Shown here in pieces: positions 25,504 to 34,376 of a stretch of DNA of 64,000 bases. Source of the DNA: Agromyces sp. H66 (GTDB taxonomy: Bacteria > Actinomycetota > Actinomycetes > Actinomycetales > Microbacteriaceae); NCBI RefSeq assembly GCF_004959775.1, contig NZ_SJZG01000004.1:169196-233195 (forward strand), written 5' to 3'. The notes below the pieces were generated by a model. It was not told where the DNA came from, searched no databases, and was given only the letters and a program-made list of their open reading frames with translations. The translations under genes were made by a program, and so were the position numbers. The first letter of the stretch is position 1. Each line of letters begins with the position of its first letter.

Positions 25504-25579
25504 GCCGGGAGCATGCCCGAGATCACGTCGGTCTCGCGGCATCCGTCCACAGGCCGGGCGGAACCGGAACCGGGCACAC

Positions 25580-26956
25580 TCAGCCCGTGGGCTCCTCCCC
25601 GTCTTCACCGGGTGCGGCCGGGGTCTCGCCGCGGAGCAGCTGCTCGAGCGCCTGGTCGAACTCGTCGTCGGCGTCGGACTCCGCGGTGCGGGTGCCCGTG
25701 AGGCGGGCGACGAGCCCGCTCGGGTCGTCGAGGTCGGCGGCCGTCGGGAGCAGGTCGGGGTGGGCCCAGAGTGCGTCGCGACCCTCGATGCCGACGGCCT
25801 CGGTCACGGCGCGCCACATGGCGGTCGCCTCGCGCAGCCGGCGTGGACGGAGCTCGAGTCCGACGAGCGTCGCGAACGCCGACTCGGCGGGGCCGCCCGA
25901 CGCGCGGCGACGGCGGATCGACTCGGCGATGGCATCGGAGCGCGGCAGGCGCCCCGTGGCATCCGCGGTGACGGCGTCGACCCAGCCCTCGACGAGCGCG
26001 AGCATCGTCTCGAGTCGGCCCAGCGCGGCCTGCTGCGCCTCGCTCTTCGGGCGGATGAGCGCGCCGTTCACGACGGCGTCGCGGAGTTCCTCGGTGTTCG
26101 ACGGGTCGAAGCCCTCGGCGAGCTGTTCGAGCCGGTCGGTGTCGATGTCGATGCCGCGGGCGAAGGCGGTGATGGCGGTGATCAGGTGCAGGCGGAGCCA
26201 GCGAGCGTGCCGGAAGAGCCGGGCGTGCGCGGTCTCGCGCACGGCGAGGTAGAGCTCCACCTGGTCGTGCGGGATGTCGAGTCCGTCGCCGAACTCGGCG
26301 ACGTTCTGCGGCAGGAGTGCGGCGCGGCCGTCGGTCTGCAGGGGGATGCCGATGTCGCCGCCCGAGACGACCTCGGTCGCGAGCTGCCCGACGACCTGGC
26401 CGAGCTGCATCGCGAACAGCGCGCCGCCGATGCCGCGCATCATGCGGCTCGCGCCCTGGATCATGGTGCGCAGCTCCTCGGGCGCCTGCTCGGTCATCAC
26501 GCGCGTGAGGGCGTCGGAGATGCTGAGGGCGACGGGCTCGGCCAGCTGCGTCCACACGGGCATGGTGGCCGTCACCCACGCGCGACGGGTGAGCAGCTCG
26601 GGGGTCTCGGGGAGCGCCGAGAAGTCGACGGCCTCGTCGAGCCAGAGCGATGCGACCTGCAGCGCCTGTTCGAGGCGCGCCCGGTCGTCGTCGTCGATCT
26701 GCCGCTGGCCGGATGCCGCGCGCTGCTCGCCCTGGCGGAGCGCCACGCTCCAGTCGATGCCGTCGCCGCCGCGGTTCATGGCCTGCTGCAGTTGGCCGAA
26801 CAGCGCGGCGATGCTCGCCGGATCGTTGGGGAGCCCGGCGGCGCCCGCGAGTTGCGAGGCGTCGATGCCGCCGGCCCCCGAGAGCAGTTCGCGGAGCATC
26901 TCGCGGAACTCCTCCTCGGGATTCCGGTCGCCAGGCTCGTCGTCCTGATGGGCCAC
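25580..26956 (-). CDS. Zinc-dependent metalloprotease-family putative hydrolase (DUF2342)
   Basis: 458 residues. The family hallmark YLAVRETAHARLFRHARWLR (about 222-241) carries the shortened RExxH zinc motif, and the upstream ALFAMQLGQVVGQLA glycine/hydrophobic helix is typical of the TIGR03624 branch. The canonical HExxH is replaced by R-E-T-A-H, which I believe is normal in this branch. GTG 26956 is chosen over GTG 26965 because GGAGG is 8 nt before it. Divergent from the PDZ-Lon gene, with which it is co-located in mycobacteria (Rv3194c-Rv3195, from memory). Confidence 0.82.
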   Translation of the reverse strand: MAHQDDEPGDRNPEEEFREMLRELLSGAGGIDASQLAGAAGLPNDPASIAALFGQLQQAMNRGGDGIDWSVALRQGEQRAASGQRQIDDDDRARLEQALQVASLWLDEAVDFSALPETPELLTRRAWVTATMPVWTQLAEPVALSISDALTRVMTEQAPEELRTMIQGASRMMRGIGGALFAMQLGQVVGQLATEVVSGGDIGIPLQTDGRAALLPQNVAEFGDGLDIPHDQVELYLAVRETAHARLFRHARWLRLHLITAITAFARGIDIDTDRLEQLAEGFDPSNTEELRDAVVNGALIRPKSEAQQAALGRLETMLALVEGWVDAVTADATGRLPRSDAIAESIRRRRASGGPAESAFATLVGLELRPRRLREATAMWRAVTEAVGIEGRDALWAHPDLLPTAADLDDPSGLVARLTGTRTAESDADDEFDQALEQLLRGETPAAPGEDGEEPTG

Positions 26957-27024
26957 GTGAGCCACCTCCAGTCGCGTCTCTTCAACCGTAGCGCCGGCTC
27001 AGGGGACTGGTCTGGGAAATGGCC

Positions 27025-27030
27025 TAGGCT
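27025..27030 (+). promoter_or_regulatory. -10 box (TAGGCT) with leader for the PDZ-Lon gene
   Basis: TAGGCT lies about 70 nt before TTG 27100, leaving an untranslated leader that carries GGAGG 7 nt before the start. This contrasts with the leaderless genes nearby. Confidence 0.4.
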
Positions 27031-27099
27031 GGGTCTTCCGGGTGTCCGCCCTTCGCGAACAACGCCCGTACGCGATCAGGCACCGCCGGGAGGACTGGG

Positions 27100-28230
27100 T
27101 TGAGCATCTTCGACGATGAGACCCCGTTGTCCGAAGACCGTCGGCGCGCCGACCCCGGCGCGACGCGACGCCCTCTCCGGCAACGCATCGGCGGGTGGGC
27201 CCTCGCCGTGGCCGCCGTCATCGCCGTGCTGTTCGCGCTGCTGCCCTCCCCGTACGTCATCGAGCAGCCCGGACCGATCTACGACACCCTCGGGGTGGCC
27301 GAGCGCGGCAACCGGGAGATCCCGCTCATCGAGATCCCCGACGAGCAGACCTTCCCGACCGACGGCGAGCTCAACCTCCTCACGGTGACCGTGCTGGGCC
27401 GGCCCGGCCGGACGCCGAACTGGCTGGAGGTGCTGGGCGCCTGGTTCGACCAGACCCGCTCGGCGGTGCCCATCGAGGTGTTCTTCCCGCCGGGCCTGAG
27501 CGAGGCCGACCGCGACGCGCAGAACGAGGCGATGATGGTCGACTCGCAGCAGGACGCGATCGCCGCGGCACTCGTCGAGCTCGGCTACGAGTTCCCGCGC
27601 GAGGTCACGGTCGCCGACGTCGTCGAGGGGTCGCCCGCCGAGGGGCTGCTCGACGAGGGCGACGTCATCGCCGAGGTGAACGGCGTGCCCGTGCACGCGG
27701 TCGAGGAATTGCGGGAGGCGGTGCGGCAGAACGGCACGGATGCTCCGGCGAACCTCGTCGTGGTTCGCGACGGCACCGAGCAGACCGTCGCCGTCACGCC
27801 CGTCGAGCGCGGCGGTGCCGTGGTGCTCGGCGTCGGGGTCCGCATGCGCTACGAGTTCCCGATCGACGTCACCCTGCAGCTCGACGATGTCGGCGGACCG
27901 AGTGCCGGCATGATGTTCGCACTCGGCATCGTGGACAAGCTCACCCCCGGCGCGATGACGGGCGGCGAGATCATCGCCGGCACCGGCACCATCGATTCGG
28001 CCGGCGCGGTGGGTCCGATCGGCAGCATCCGACAGAAGCTCTGGGGCGCCGACGGGGCGGGCGCCGACTGGTTCCTCGCACCCGAGTCGAACTGCGATGA
28101 GGTGACCGGGCACGTCCCCGACGGCCTCACCGTCTTCGCCGTGTCGAGCCTCGACGAGGCTCGATCGATCGTCGAGGCGGTCGGCGACGGCGCGGACCTC
28201 TCGGGATTCGCCTCCTGCCCCGCGTCCTGA
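27100..28230 (+). CDS. PDZ domain-containing Lon-type (S16) membrane protease
   Basis: 376 residues from TTG 27100, set by GGAGG 7 nt upstream. A cytoplasmic tail precedes one transmembrane helix (about 28-48), then a PDZ domain (about 165-235, VVEGSPAEGLLDEGDVIAEVNG) and a Lon-type proteolytic domain. The catalytic Ser268 is in GGPSAGMMFALG and Lys313 in GSIRQKLWGA. The active site lies outside the membrane. Substrates are unknown. Next to UPF0182 as in mycobacteria. Confidence 0.9.
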   Translation: MSIFDDETPLSEDRRRADPGATRRPLRQRIGGWALAVAAVIAVLFALLPSPYVIEQPGPIYDTLGVAERGNREIPLIEIPDEQTFPTDGELNLLTVTVLGRPGRTPNWLEVLGAWFDQTRSAVPIEVFFPPGLSEADRDAQNEAMMVDSQQDAIAAALVELGYEFPREVTVADVVEGSPAEGLLDEGDVIAEVNGVPVHAVEELREAVRQNGTDAPANLVVVRDGTEQTVAVTPVERGGAVVLGVGVRMRYEFPIDVTLQLDDVGGPSAGMMFALGIVDKLTPGAMTGGEIIAGTGTIDSAGAVGPIGSIRQKLWGADGAGADWFLAPESNCDEVTGHVPDGLTVFAVSSLDEARSIVEAVGDGADLSGFASCPAS

Positions 28231-28301
28231 ACAGCCGGTTCCAAGGCTCGCGACCATAGGATGGAATCTCGATCCCATCGCGACCGAACACGAGGCCGAG
28301 A

Positions 28302-31214
28302 TTGTCAGCACAGCCGCAAGCACCGAGGATTCCGCGCCGCCGCGCCCCCATCGTCATCACGATCGGGGTGGTGGCAGCACTCGTCATCGCGTTCTTCGTC
28401 TTCGTCGGACTCTACGCCGACGTGCTCTGGTACGACCAGCTGGGCTTCCTCGAGGTCCTCACGACCGAGTGGATCGCACGCCTCGTGCTCTTCGTCATCG
28501 GCTTCGTCGCCATGGCGGTGCCCGTCTGGGCGTCGATCCAGATCGCGTACCGTACGAGGCCCGTTTACGCGAAGCTGAACTCGCAGCTCGACCGCTACCA
28601 GGAGGTCTTCGAGCCGCTCCGGCGCCTCGCCATGTACGGCATCCCCGTGGTGCTCGGCGTGTTCGCGGGCGTGTCGACGTCGACGCGCTGGGAGCTCTCG
28701 CTCATGTGGCTGAATCGCACCCCGTTCGGCACGACCGACCCGCAGTTCGGGTACGACGTGGGGTTCTTCGTCTTCGAGCTGCCGTTCTACCGCTCCATCG
28801 TGGGGTTCGCCTCGGCGGTCGTGCTGCTCTCGCTGCTCCTCGTCGTCGCGACGGCCTACCTGTACGGCTCGATCCGCGTGAGCGGCCGCGAGGTCGTGAT
28901 CTCCAAGTCCGCTCGCGTGCAGATCGCCGTCACGACGGGCGTGTACCTGTTGCTGCAGGCGGTCAGCATCTGGTTCGACCAGTACGCGGCCGTGTCCGAG
29001 TCGGGTCCGATCATCACGGGTGCGGCCTATACCGACGTCAACGCCGTGATCCCGGGTCGGGGCATCCTCGCGGCGATCGCGGCGGTCGTCGCGGTGCTCT
29101 TCTTCATCACCGCGGCCATCGGGCGTTGGCGGCTTCCGCTCGTCGGCACCGCGCTCCTCATCGTGTCGAGCCTCATCATCGGGTCGCTGTACCCGTGGGT
29201 CGTGCAGCGGTTCCAGGTGGACCCGAGCGCGAAGACGCTGGAGGCGCCGTTCATCGAACGGGGTATCGAGTCAACGCGTGACGCGTACGGCGTGGCCGAC
29301 ATCGAGGTGATCCCGTTCGAGGCGAAGACCGACGCCGAGCCGGGCGCGCTGCGAGCCGACGCCGAGACCACCGCGAACATCCGCCTGATGGATCCGCTCG
29401 TGATCAGCCCGGCGTTCCGGCAGCTCGAGCAGTTCCGCCAGTACTACCAGTTCCCCGCGGAGCTCGACGTCGACCGCTACGAGATCGACGGAAGCACCCA
29501 GGACACCGTGGTGGCCGTACGCGACCTCGCACTGGAGGGCCTGGGCGACGCGCAGACCTGGTTCAACTCGCACATCGTCTACACCCACGGCTACGGCATG
29601 GTGGCGGCGGCGGGCAACCAGCGCTCGGTCGACGGGCAGCCCGTCTTCCTCCAGTCCGGCATCCCGTCGACGGGCGTGCTGGGCGACTTCCAGCCGCGCG
29701 TGTACTTCGGCGAGGGCTCGCCCGACTACTCGATCGTCGGGGCCCCCGAGGACGCCGACCCGATCGAGCTGGACTATCCGGCCGGTGGCGACAGCGAGCG
29801 GGAGACCCGCACGACCTTCGAGGGCGACGGCGGGCCGAAGCTCGACAACGTCTTCACGAAGCTCGTCTACGCCCTGAAGTTCCAGTCGGAGCAGATCTTC
29901 CTCTCCGACGCCGTGAACACCGATTCGCAGATCCTGTACGATCGCGACCCGCTCGAGCGTGTGCGCAAGGTCGCGCCCTATCTCACGCTCGATTCCGACA
30001 CCTACCCCTCGGTCGTCGACGGCCGCCTCGTGTGGATCGTCGACGGCTACACCCTCACCGACCAGTACCCGTACTCGAACAAGGTCAGCATGAGCGAGGC
30101 CATCGCCGACAGCGAGGGGCTGCCGGCGACGCTGCCGTTCGACGAGGTGAACTACATCCGGAACTCGGTGAAGGCCACGGTGGACGCCTACGACGGCTCG
30201 GTGACGCTCTACGCCTGGGACGAGGACGACCCGATCATCCAGACCTGGCAGAAGATCTTCCCGGCGGCGATCGAGCCGATGAGCGAGATGTCGGGCGAAC
30301 TGCTGAGCCACGTGCGGTACCCGGCCGACCTGTTCAAGATGCAGCGCGCGGTGCTCGGCCGCTACCACGTGACCGACCCGGGGTCGTTCTACTCCCGCGA
30401 GGACGCGTGGACCACGCCGAAGGAGCCGACGGCCGGCGCGAACACGACGCTCCTGCAGCCGCCGTACTACCTGACGATGCAGATGCCGGGGCAGGATGCG
30501 CCGTCGTACTCGTTGTACTCGACGTTCATCCCCGAGGCCCGTGGCGAGCAGAGCCGCAACGTGCTGCGCGGGTACCTTGCCGTGAACTCGGATGCCGGGT
30601 CGACCGACGGCGAACGCGGGGAGGACTACGGAAAGCTCCGTCTGCTCGCGCTGCCCGAGGATGACAACGTGCCGGGTCCCGGCCAGGTGCAGAACCAGTT
30701 CGACGGCGACCCGAGCATCTCGGCCCAGCTGAACATCCTGAAGCAGGGCCAGTCCGACGTGATCAACGGCAACTTGCTCACGGTTCCCGTGGGCGGCGGC
30801 CTGCTCTACGTGCAGCCGGTCTACGTGCAGTCGACCGGCAGCACGAGCTATCCGCTGCTGCAGAAGGTGCTCGTCGCGTTCGGCGACCAGATCGCGTTCG
30901 AGGACACGCTCGATCTCGCACTCGACGTGCTGTTCGGCGGCGACTCCGGCGCCGACGCCGGCGACAACGAGGTGGAGCCCGACGTCGAGCCCACGACGCC
31001 GCCCGAGGACGGCGAGCCGACGACCCCCGTCGAGCCGACCGACGAGGTGCAGGCGCTCCTGAACGAGGCGAACCAGGTCCTCCAGGAGAAGCAGGCCGCG
31101 CTCACGGCGGGTGACTGGGCGGCGTACGGCGCGGCCGACGAGCGGCTCGCCGAGATCATCGAGCAGTTGCTCGAGCTCACGCAGACCGAGACGACCGCCG
31201 AAGAGTCGCAGTGA
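28302..31214 (+). CDS. UPF0182 family large membrane protein
   Basis: 970 residues from TTG 28302. Seven N-terminal transmembrane helices (between about 18 and 300) include the conserved LWYDQLGFLEVLTTEW. A large extracytoplasmic domain follows (about 310-880) with GYGMVAAAGNQ, PRVYFGEGSPDYSIVGA and LLYVQPVYVQ, and then a Pro/Glu-rich linker and a coiled-coil tail. This matches UPF0182 (Rv3193c family), conserved in actinobacteria and cyanobacteria, function unknown. Its stop overlaps the methyltransferase start by 4 nt (GTGA). Confidence 0.92.
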   Translation: MSAQPQAPRIPRRRAPIVITIGVVAALVIAFFVFVGLYADVLWYDQLGFLEVLTTEWIARLVLFVIGFVAMAVPVWASIQIAYRTRPVYAKLNSQLDRYQEVFEPLRRLAMYGIPVVLGVFAGVSTSTRWELSLMWLNRTPFGTTDPQFGYDVGFFVFELPFYRSIVGFASAVVLLSLLLVVATAYLYGSIRVSGREVVISKSARVQIAVTTGVYLLLQAVSIWFDQYAAVSESGPIITGAAYTDVNAVIPGRGILAAIAAVVAVLFFITAAIGRWRLPLVGTALLIVSSLIIGSLYPWVVQRFQVDPSAKTLEAPFIERGIESTRDAYGVADIEVIPFEAKTDAEPGALRADAETTANIRLMDPLVISPAFRQLEQFRQYYQFPAELDVDRYEIDGSTQDTVVAVRDLALEGLGDAQTWFNSHIVYTHGYGMVAAAGNQRSVDGQPVFLQSGIPSTGVLGDFQPRVYFGEGSPDYSIVGAPEDADPIELDYPAGGDSERETRTTFEGDGGPKLDNVFTKLVYALKFQSEQIFLSDAVNTDSQILYDRDPLERVRKVAPYLTLDSDTYPSVVDGRLVWIVDGYTLTDQYPYSNKVSMSEAIADSEGLPATLPFDEVNYIRNSVKATVDAYDGSVTLYAWDEDDPIIQTWQKIFPAAIEPMSEMSGELLSHVRYPADLFKMQRAVLGRYHVTDPGSFYSREDAWTTPKEPTAGANTTLLQPPYYLTMQMPGQDAPSYSLYSTFIPEARGEQSRNVLRGYLAVNSDAGSTDGERGEDYGKLRLLALPEDDNVPGPGQVQNQFDGDPSISAQLNILKQGQSDVINGNLLTVPVGGGLLYVQPVYVQSTGSTSYPLLQKVLVAFGDQIAFEDTLDLALDVLFGGDSGADAGDNEVEPDVEPTTPPEDGEPTTPVEPTDEVQALLNEANQVLQEKQAALTAGDWAAYGAADERLAEIIEQLLELTQTETTAEESQ

Positions 31215-32098
31215 CCGGTTCCGTCGACCTCCGCGGTGGCGACTGGCTCGACGATAACCGCGCGAACTGGGACGAACGGGTGCCGATCCACGTGGCATCC
31301 GACTTCTACGACCAGGACCCGCTGCGCGCGGGCGGGAGCGTGCTCGACCCCATCGCGCGCGCGGGTGTCGATCGGCTGTTCCCCGATGGGCTCGCGGGCG
31401 TTCGCATCCTGCACCTGCAGTGCCACTTCGGCTCGGACACGCTGTCGCTCGCGAACCTCGGCGCGAGCGTGGTCGGGCTCGACTTCTCGCGTGCGGCCGT
31501 CGAGGAGGCCCGGCGCATGGCGGCGGAGATCGGCCTCGATGGCCGTGCGCGGTTCGTCGAGGCCAACGTCTACGACGCCCGCCAGGAACTGCCCGATCCC
31601 GGATCGTTCGACCTGGTATTCACGACCTGGGGAACGATCGGCTGGCTTCCGGATGTCGCGGAGTGGGCCCGTATCGTCGCCTGGTTCCTGAAGCCCGGCG
31701 GGCGCCTGTACTTCGCCGACGGGCACCCGGCGGCGTACGTGTTCGACGGCGAGGGCGGCGCGGGCGGCATGCCGACCTTCCAGTATCCGTACGTGAACGC
31801 CGATCCCGACGTGATCGACGACCCGAGCGACTACGCCGACGCGGATGCGAAGCTCGTCAACGACCGCACCTGGGAGTGGGTGCATCCGCTCGACGAGATC
31901 ATGGGCGCGCTGCGTGCGGCGGGCCTCACGATCGACGACTTCGTCGAGCACTACGAGGTGCCGTGGCAGATCTTCCCGATCGCCGTGCCGAAGGGCGACG
32001 GCATGTTCGGGTGGCCCGCCGAGCGGTGGCTGCCGCTGTCGTACGAGCTGGTCGCGTCGGCGCCGACGGAGGGCCCAGCGGATTCCGCCGACTCCTGA
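31211..32098 (+). CDS. SAM-dependent methyltransferase (class I)
   Basis: 295 residues from GTG 31211 (GTGA overlap with UPF0182). SAM-binding motif I is LHLQCHFGSDTLSLANLGA (about 56-74), with an acidic motif II in VVGLDFS and a post-I loop FDLVFTTWGTIGWLPD. These resemble Methyltransf_11/25-type small-molecule methyltransferases. The substrate is unknown. The trailing VPWQIFPIAVPKG is typical of this actinobacterial family. It ends 62 nt before the tRNA gene. Confidence 0.85.
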   Translation: MTGSVDLRGGDWLDDNRANWDERVPIHVASDFYDQDPLRAGGSVLDPIARAGVDRLFPDGLAGVRILHLQCHFGSDTLSLANLGASVVGLDFSRAAVEEARRMAAEIGLDGRARFVEANVYDARQELPDPGSFDLVFTTWGTIGWLPDVAEWARIVAWFLKPGGRLYFADGHPAAYVFDGEGGAGGMPTFQYPYVNADPDVIDDPSDYADADAKLVNDRTWEWVHPLDEIMGALRAAGLTIDDFVEHYEVPWQIFPIAVPKGDGMFGWPAERWLPLSYELVASAPTEGPADSADS

Positions 32099-32118
32099 AC
32101 CGGCGAGGCCGTGCTCGA

Positions 32119-32148
32119 TTGGACGGCCGATGCATCGCCTGCTAGTGT
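32119..32148 (+). promoter_or_regulatory. Promoter of tRNA-fMet
   Basis: TTGGAC (32119-32124), an 18-nt spacer and TAGTGT (32143-32148) lie 12 nt before the mature tRNA 5' end. Confidence 0.55.
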
Positions 32149-32160
32149 TATCTCTTGTGC

Positions 32161-32234
32161 CGCGGGGTGGAGCAGTTCGGTAGCTCGCTGGGCTCATAAC
32201 CCAGAGGTCGTAGGTTCAAATCCTGCCCCCGCAA
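32161..32234 (+). tRNA. Initiator tRNA-fMet (anticodon CAU)
   Basis: The full cloverleaf can be drawn. The acceptor arm pairs GCGGGG (32162-32167) with CCCCGC (32227-32232). Base 1 (C) and base 72 (A) are unpaired, the hallmark of initiator tRNA. The anticodon stem CTGGG/CCCAG holds the three consecutive G:C pairs needed by IF3, around loop CTCATAA. The T-arm is GTAGG-TTCAAAT-CCTGC. The discriminator is A (32234) and CCA is not fully encoded (cag follows). Confidence 0.97.
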
Positions 32235-32240
32235 CAGATG

Positions 32241-32271
32241 AAGGCCCGGAATCCAACGGATTCCGGGCCTT
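32241..32271 (+). terminator. Perfect hairpin after tRNA-fMet
   Basis: AAGGCCCGGAATCC (32241-32254) and its exact complement (32258-32271) are separated by AAC. This 14-bp stem begins 6 nt after the tRNA. The following T tract is poor, so it may be a weak intrinsic or processing signal. It marks the edge of the core genome before the island. Confidence 0.75.
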
Positions 32272-32417
32272 CGTGCTTGCCGCCGCGAGTCGTGCCCGCG
32301 CCCATTTCGGGTGACAGGTGCGCGATCGAGCCACCTCCGATGCCCACATGTGGAATCGTTCTACTGGGTGACCCTCCGCACCCCTCGCACCGCGGCATCC
32401 CGAAAGGCGCTTCATCG

Positions 32418-34376
32418 TTGAGCAACAACCACGCCACCTTCATTTGGTCGATCGCCGATCTGCTGCGCGGTAGCTTCAAGGCGCACCAGTACGGCGACAT
32501 CATCCTGCCGTTCACGGTGCTTCGCCGCCTCGATGCGGTGCTCGCGCCCACGAAGCAGGCGGTGTTCGCGGCGGTCGAGGAGGCGAAGCGCAATGAGCTC
32601 CCGGTGCGGGCGACCTACCTCAAACAGAAGGCCGGTCACCGGTACTCGTTCTGGAACGAGTCGAAGTTCGACCTGAAGACAGCGCTCGGCGATTCCGAGA
32701 ACCTGGCATCGAACCTGCTCGACTACGTCAACGGGTTCAGCGAGAACGTGCGTGACATCTTCGCGAAGTACAAGATCGAGGACCGTCTCGCCGAGCTCGA
32801 TGAGCACGACCTGCTGTTCCTGGTGACCCAGCGGTTCGCTGAGGTCGACCTCTCGCCGGCGAACGTGCCGAACGAGGAGATGGGCCACATCTTCGAGGAG
32901 CTGATCCGAAAGTTCGCGGAGGCCTCGAACGAGACCGCTGGTGAGCACTTCACCCCCCGTGACGTGATCGAGCTCATGGTCGACGTGCTCCTCGCCCCAG
33001 AGAACGAGACCCTGGCGACCCCGCACATCGCGCGCTCGATCTACGACCCCACGGCCGGCACGGGCGGCATGCTCAGCGTCGCCGAGGACCACATCCGTTC
33101 GGCCAACCCGACCGCGACGCTCACTCTTGCCGGGCAAGAGATCAACCCGCAGTCGTACGCGATCTGCAAGGCCGACATGACCGTGAAGGGTCAGGCGGTC
33201 GACGCGATCGTGTTCGGCGACACCCTCCGCAACGACGGCCATGAGGCTCGTACCTTCAACTACTGCCTGTCGAACCCGCCGTTCGGCGTCGACTGGAAGA
33301 AGCAGCAGAAGGATGTCACGCAGGAGCACACGCTTCGCGGCTACGCGGGCCGGTTTGGGCCGGGTCTGCCGCGCGTGTCAGACGGGTCGATGCTGTTCCT
33401 TCTGCACCTGATCTCGAAGATGCGCCCCACCGACGAGGGTGGCGGGCGTGCGGGCATCGTGCTCAACGGCAGCCCGCTGTTCACCGGCGGCGCCGGGTCG
33501 GGGGAGTCGAACATCCGCAAGTGGATCCTCGAGCGCGACCTGCTCGAGGCGATCATCGCCCTGCCGACCGACATGTTCTACAACACCGGCATCGCCACCT
33601 ACGTCTGGATCCTGTCCACGAAGAAGGAACTGAGACGCGAGCGCAAGGTGCAGCTGATCGACGGCAGCAAGCTGTTCCGTAAGATGCGCAAGGGCCTCGG
33701 CTCGAAGCGTAACGAACTCGGCGAGCAGAACATCGCCGACATCGTGAAGCTCTACAGCGACTTCGACGAGACGAAGCAGTCGAAGATCTTCCCCCGCGAG
33801 GCGTTCTTCTACCGCACCATCACCGTCGAGCGACCGCTCAAGCTGGCGTTCCAGGTCACGCCCGACCGTATCGAGGCGGCGCTCGCCGAGAAGGCGGTCG
33901 CCAAGCTCGATGAAGGCGAGCGGATGTCGCTGCGCCGCGCCCTCGAAACGCTCGACGCCGCCCGCACCTACAAGAACCGCGACGCGTTCACGAAGGAGCT
34001 GAAGGCCACGCTCAAGGATGCCGGGCTCACGCTCCCAGCCCCGGCCATGAAGACGGTGCTCGCGCAGCTTTCCGAACGGGATGACACTGCCGATGTCTGC
34101 ACCGACACCAAGGGCAGGCCCGAACCCGACCCGACATTGCGCGACACCGAGAACGTGCCGTGGACGGAGGACCTCCACGAGTATTTCGCCCGCGAGGTCA
34201 CCCCGTTCGCACCCGACGCGTGGATCGACGAGTCGAAGACCAAGGAGGGGTGCGAGATTCCCTTTACGCGGCACTTCTACGAGTACGTGCCGCCGCGCCC
34301 GCTCGAGGAGATCGACCGCGACCTCGACGTGGTACTCGGGCGGATCCGCGCGCGACTCGAGCAGGTGCGTGCGTGA
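32418..34376 (+). CDS. hsdM: Type I restriction-modification system methyltransferase subunit M
   Basis: 652 residues. The start is TTG 32418, since family members begin NxxxSFIWSxADLLRG; AAAGG lies 12 nt upstream. The N-terminal HsdM_N helical domain is followed by an N6-adenine methyltransferase: SAM motif I DPTAGTGGML (about 210-219) and catalytic NPPFGVDW (286-293). The C-terminal 130 residues include LARRTFxxR-type helices for binding S. Together with HsdS it methylates the host recognition site, and with HsdR it forms the restriction complex. The GTGA overlap with hsdS ensures coupled synthesis. Confidence 0.95.
   Translation: MSNNHATFIWSIADLLRGSFKAHQYGDIILPFTVLRRLDAVLAPTKQAVFAAVEEAKRNELPVRATYLKQKAGHRYSFWNESKFDLKTALGDSENLASNLLDYVNGFSENVRDIFAKYKIEDRLAELDEHDLLFLVTQRFAEVDLSPANVPNEEMGHIFEELIRKFAEASNETAGEHFTPRDVIELMVDVLLAPENETLATPHIARSIYDPTAGTGGMLSVAEDHIRSANPTATLTLAGQEINPQSYAICKADMTVKGQAVDAIVFGDTLRNDGHEARTFNYCLSNPPFGVDWKKQQKDVTQEHTLRGYAGRFGPGLPRVSDGSMLFLLHLISKMRPTDEGGGRAGIVLNGSPLFTGGAGSGESNIRKWILERDLLEAIIALPTDMFYNTGIATYVWILSTKKELRRERKVQLIDGSKLFRKMRKGLGSKRNELGEQNIADIVKLYSDFDETKQSKIFPREAFFYRTITVERPLKLAFQVTPDRIEAALAEKAVAKLDEGERMSLRRALETLDAARTYKNRDAFTKELKATLKDAGLTLPAPAMKTVLAQLSERDDTADVCTDTKGRPEPDPTLRDTENVPWTEDLHEYFAREVTPFAPDAWIDESKTKEGCEIPFTRHFYEYVPPRPLEEIDRDLDVVLGRIRARLEQVRA

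Noticed and set aside
24544-26956. Possible azole-peptide biosynthesis cluster suggested by the ThiF-like protein
   Set aside because: No YcaO, dehydrogenase or small precursor gene in the neighbourhood, and the context is housekeeping.
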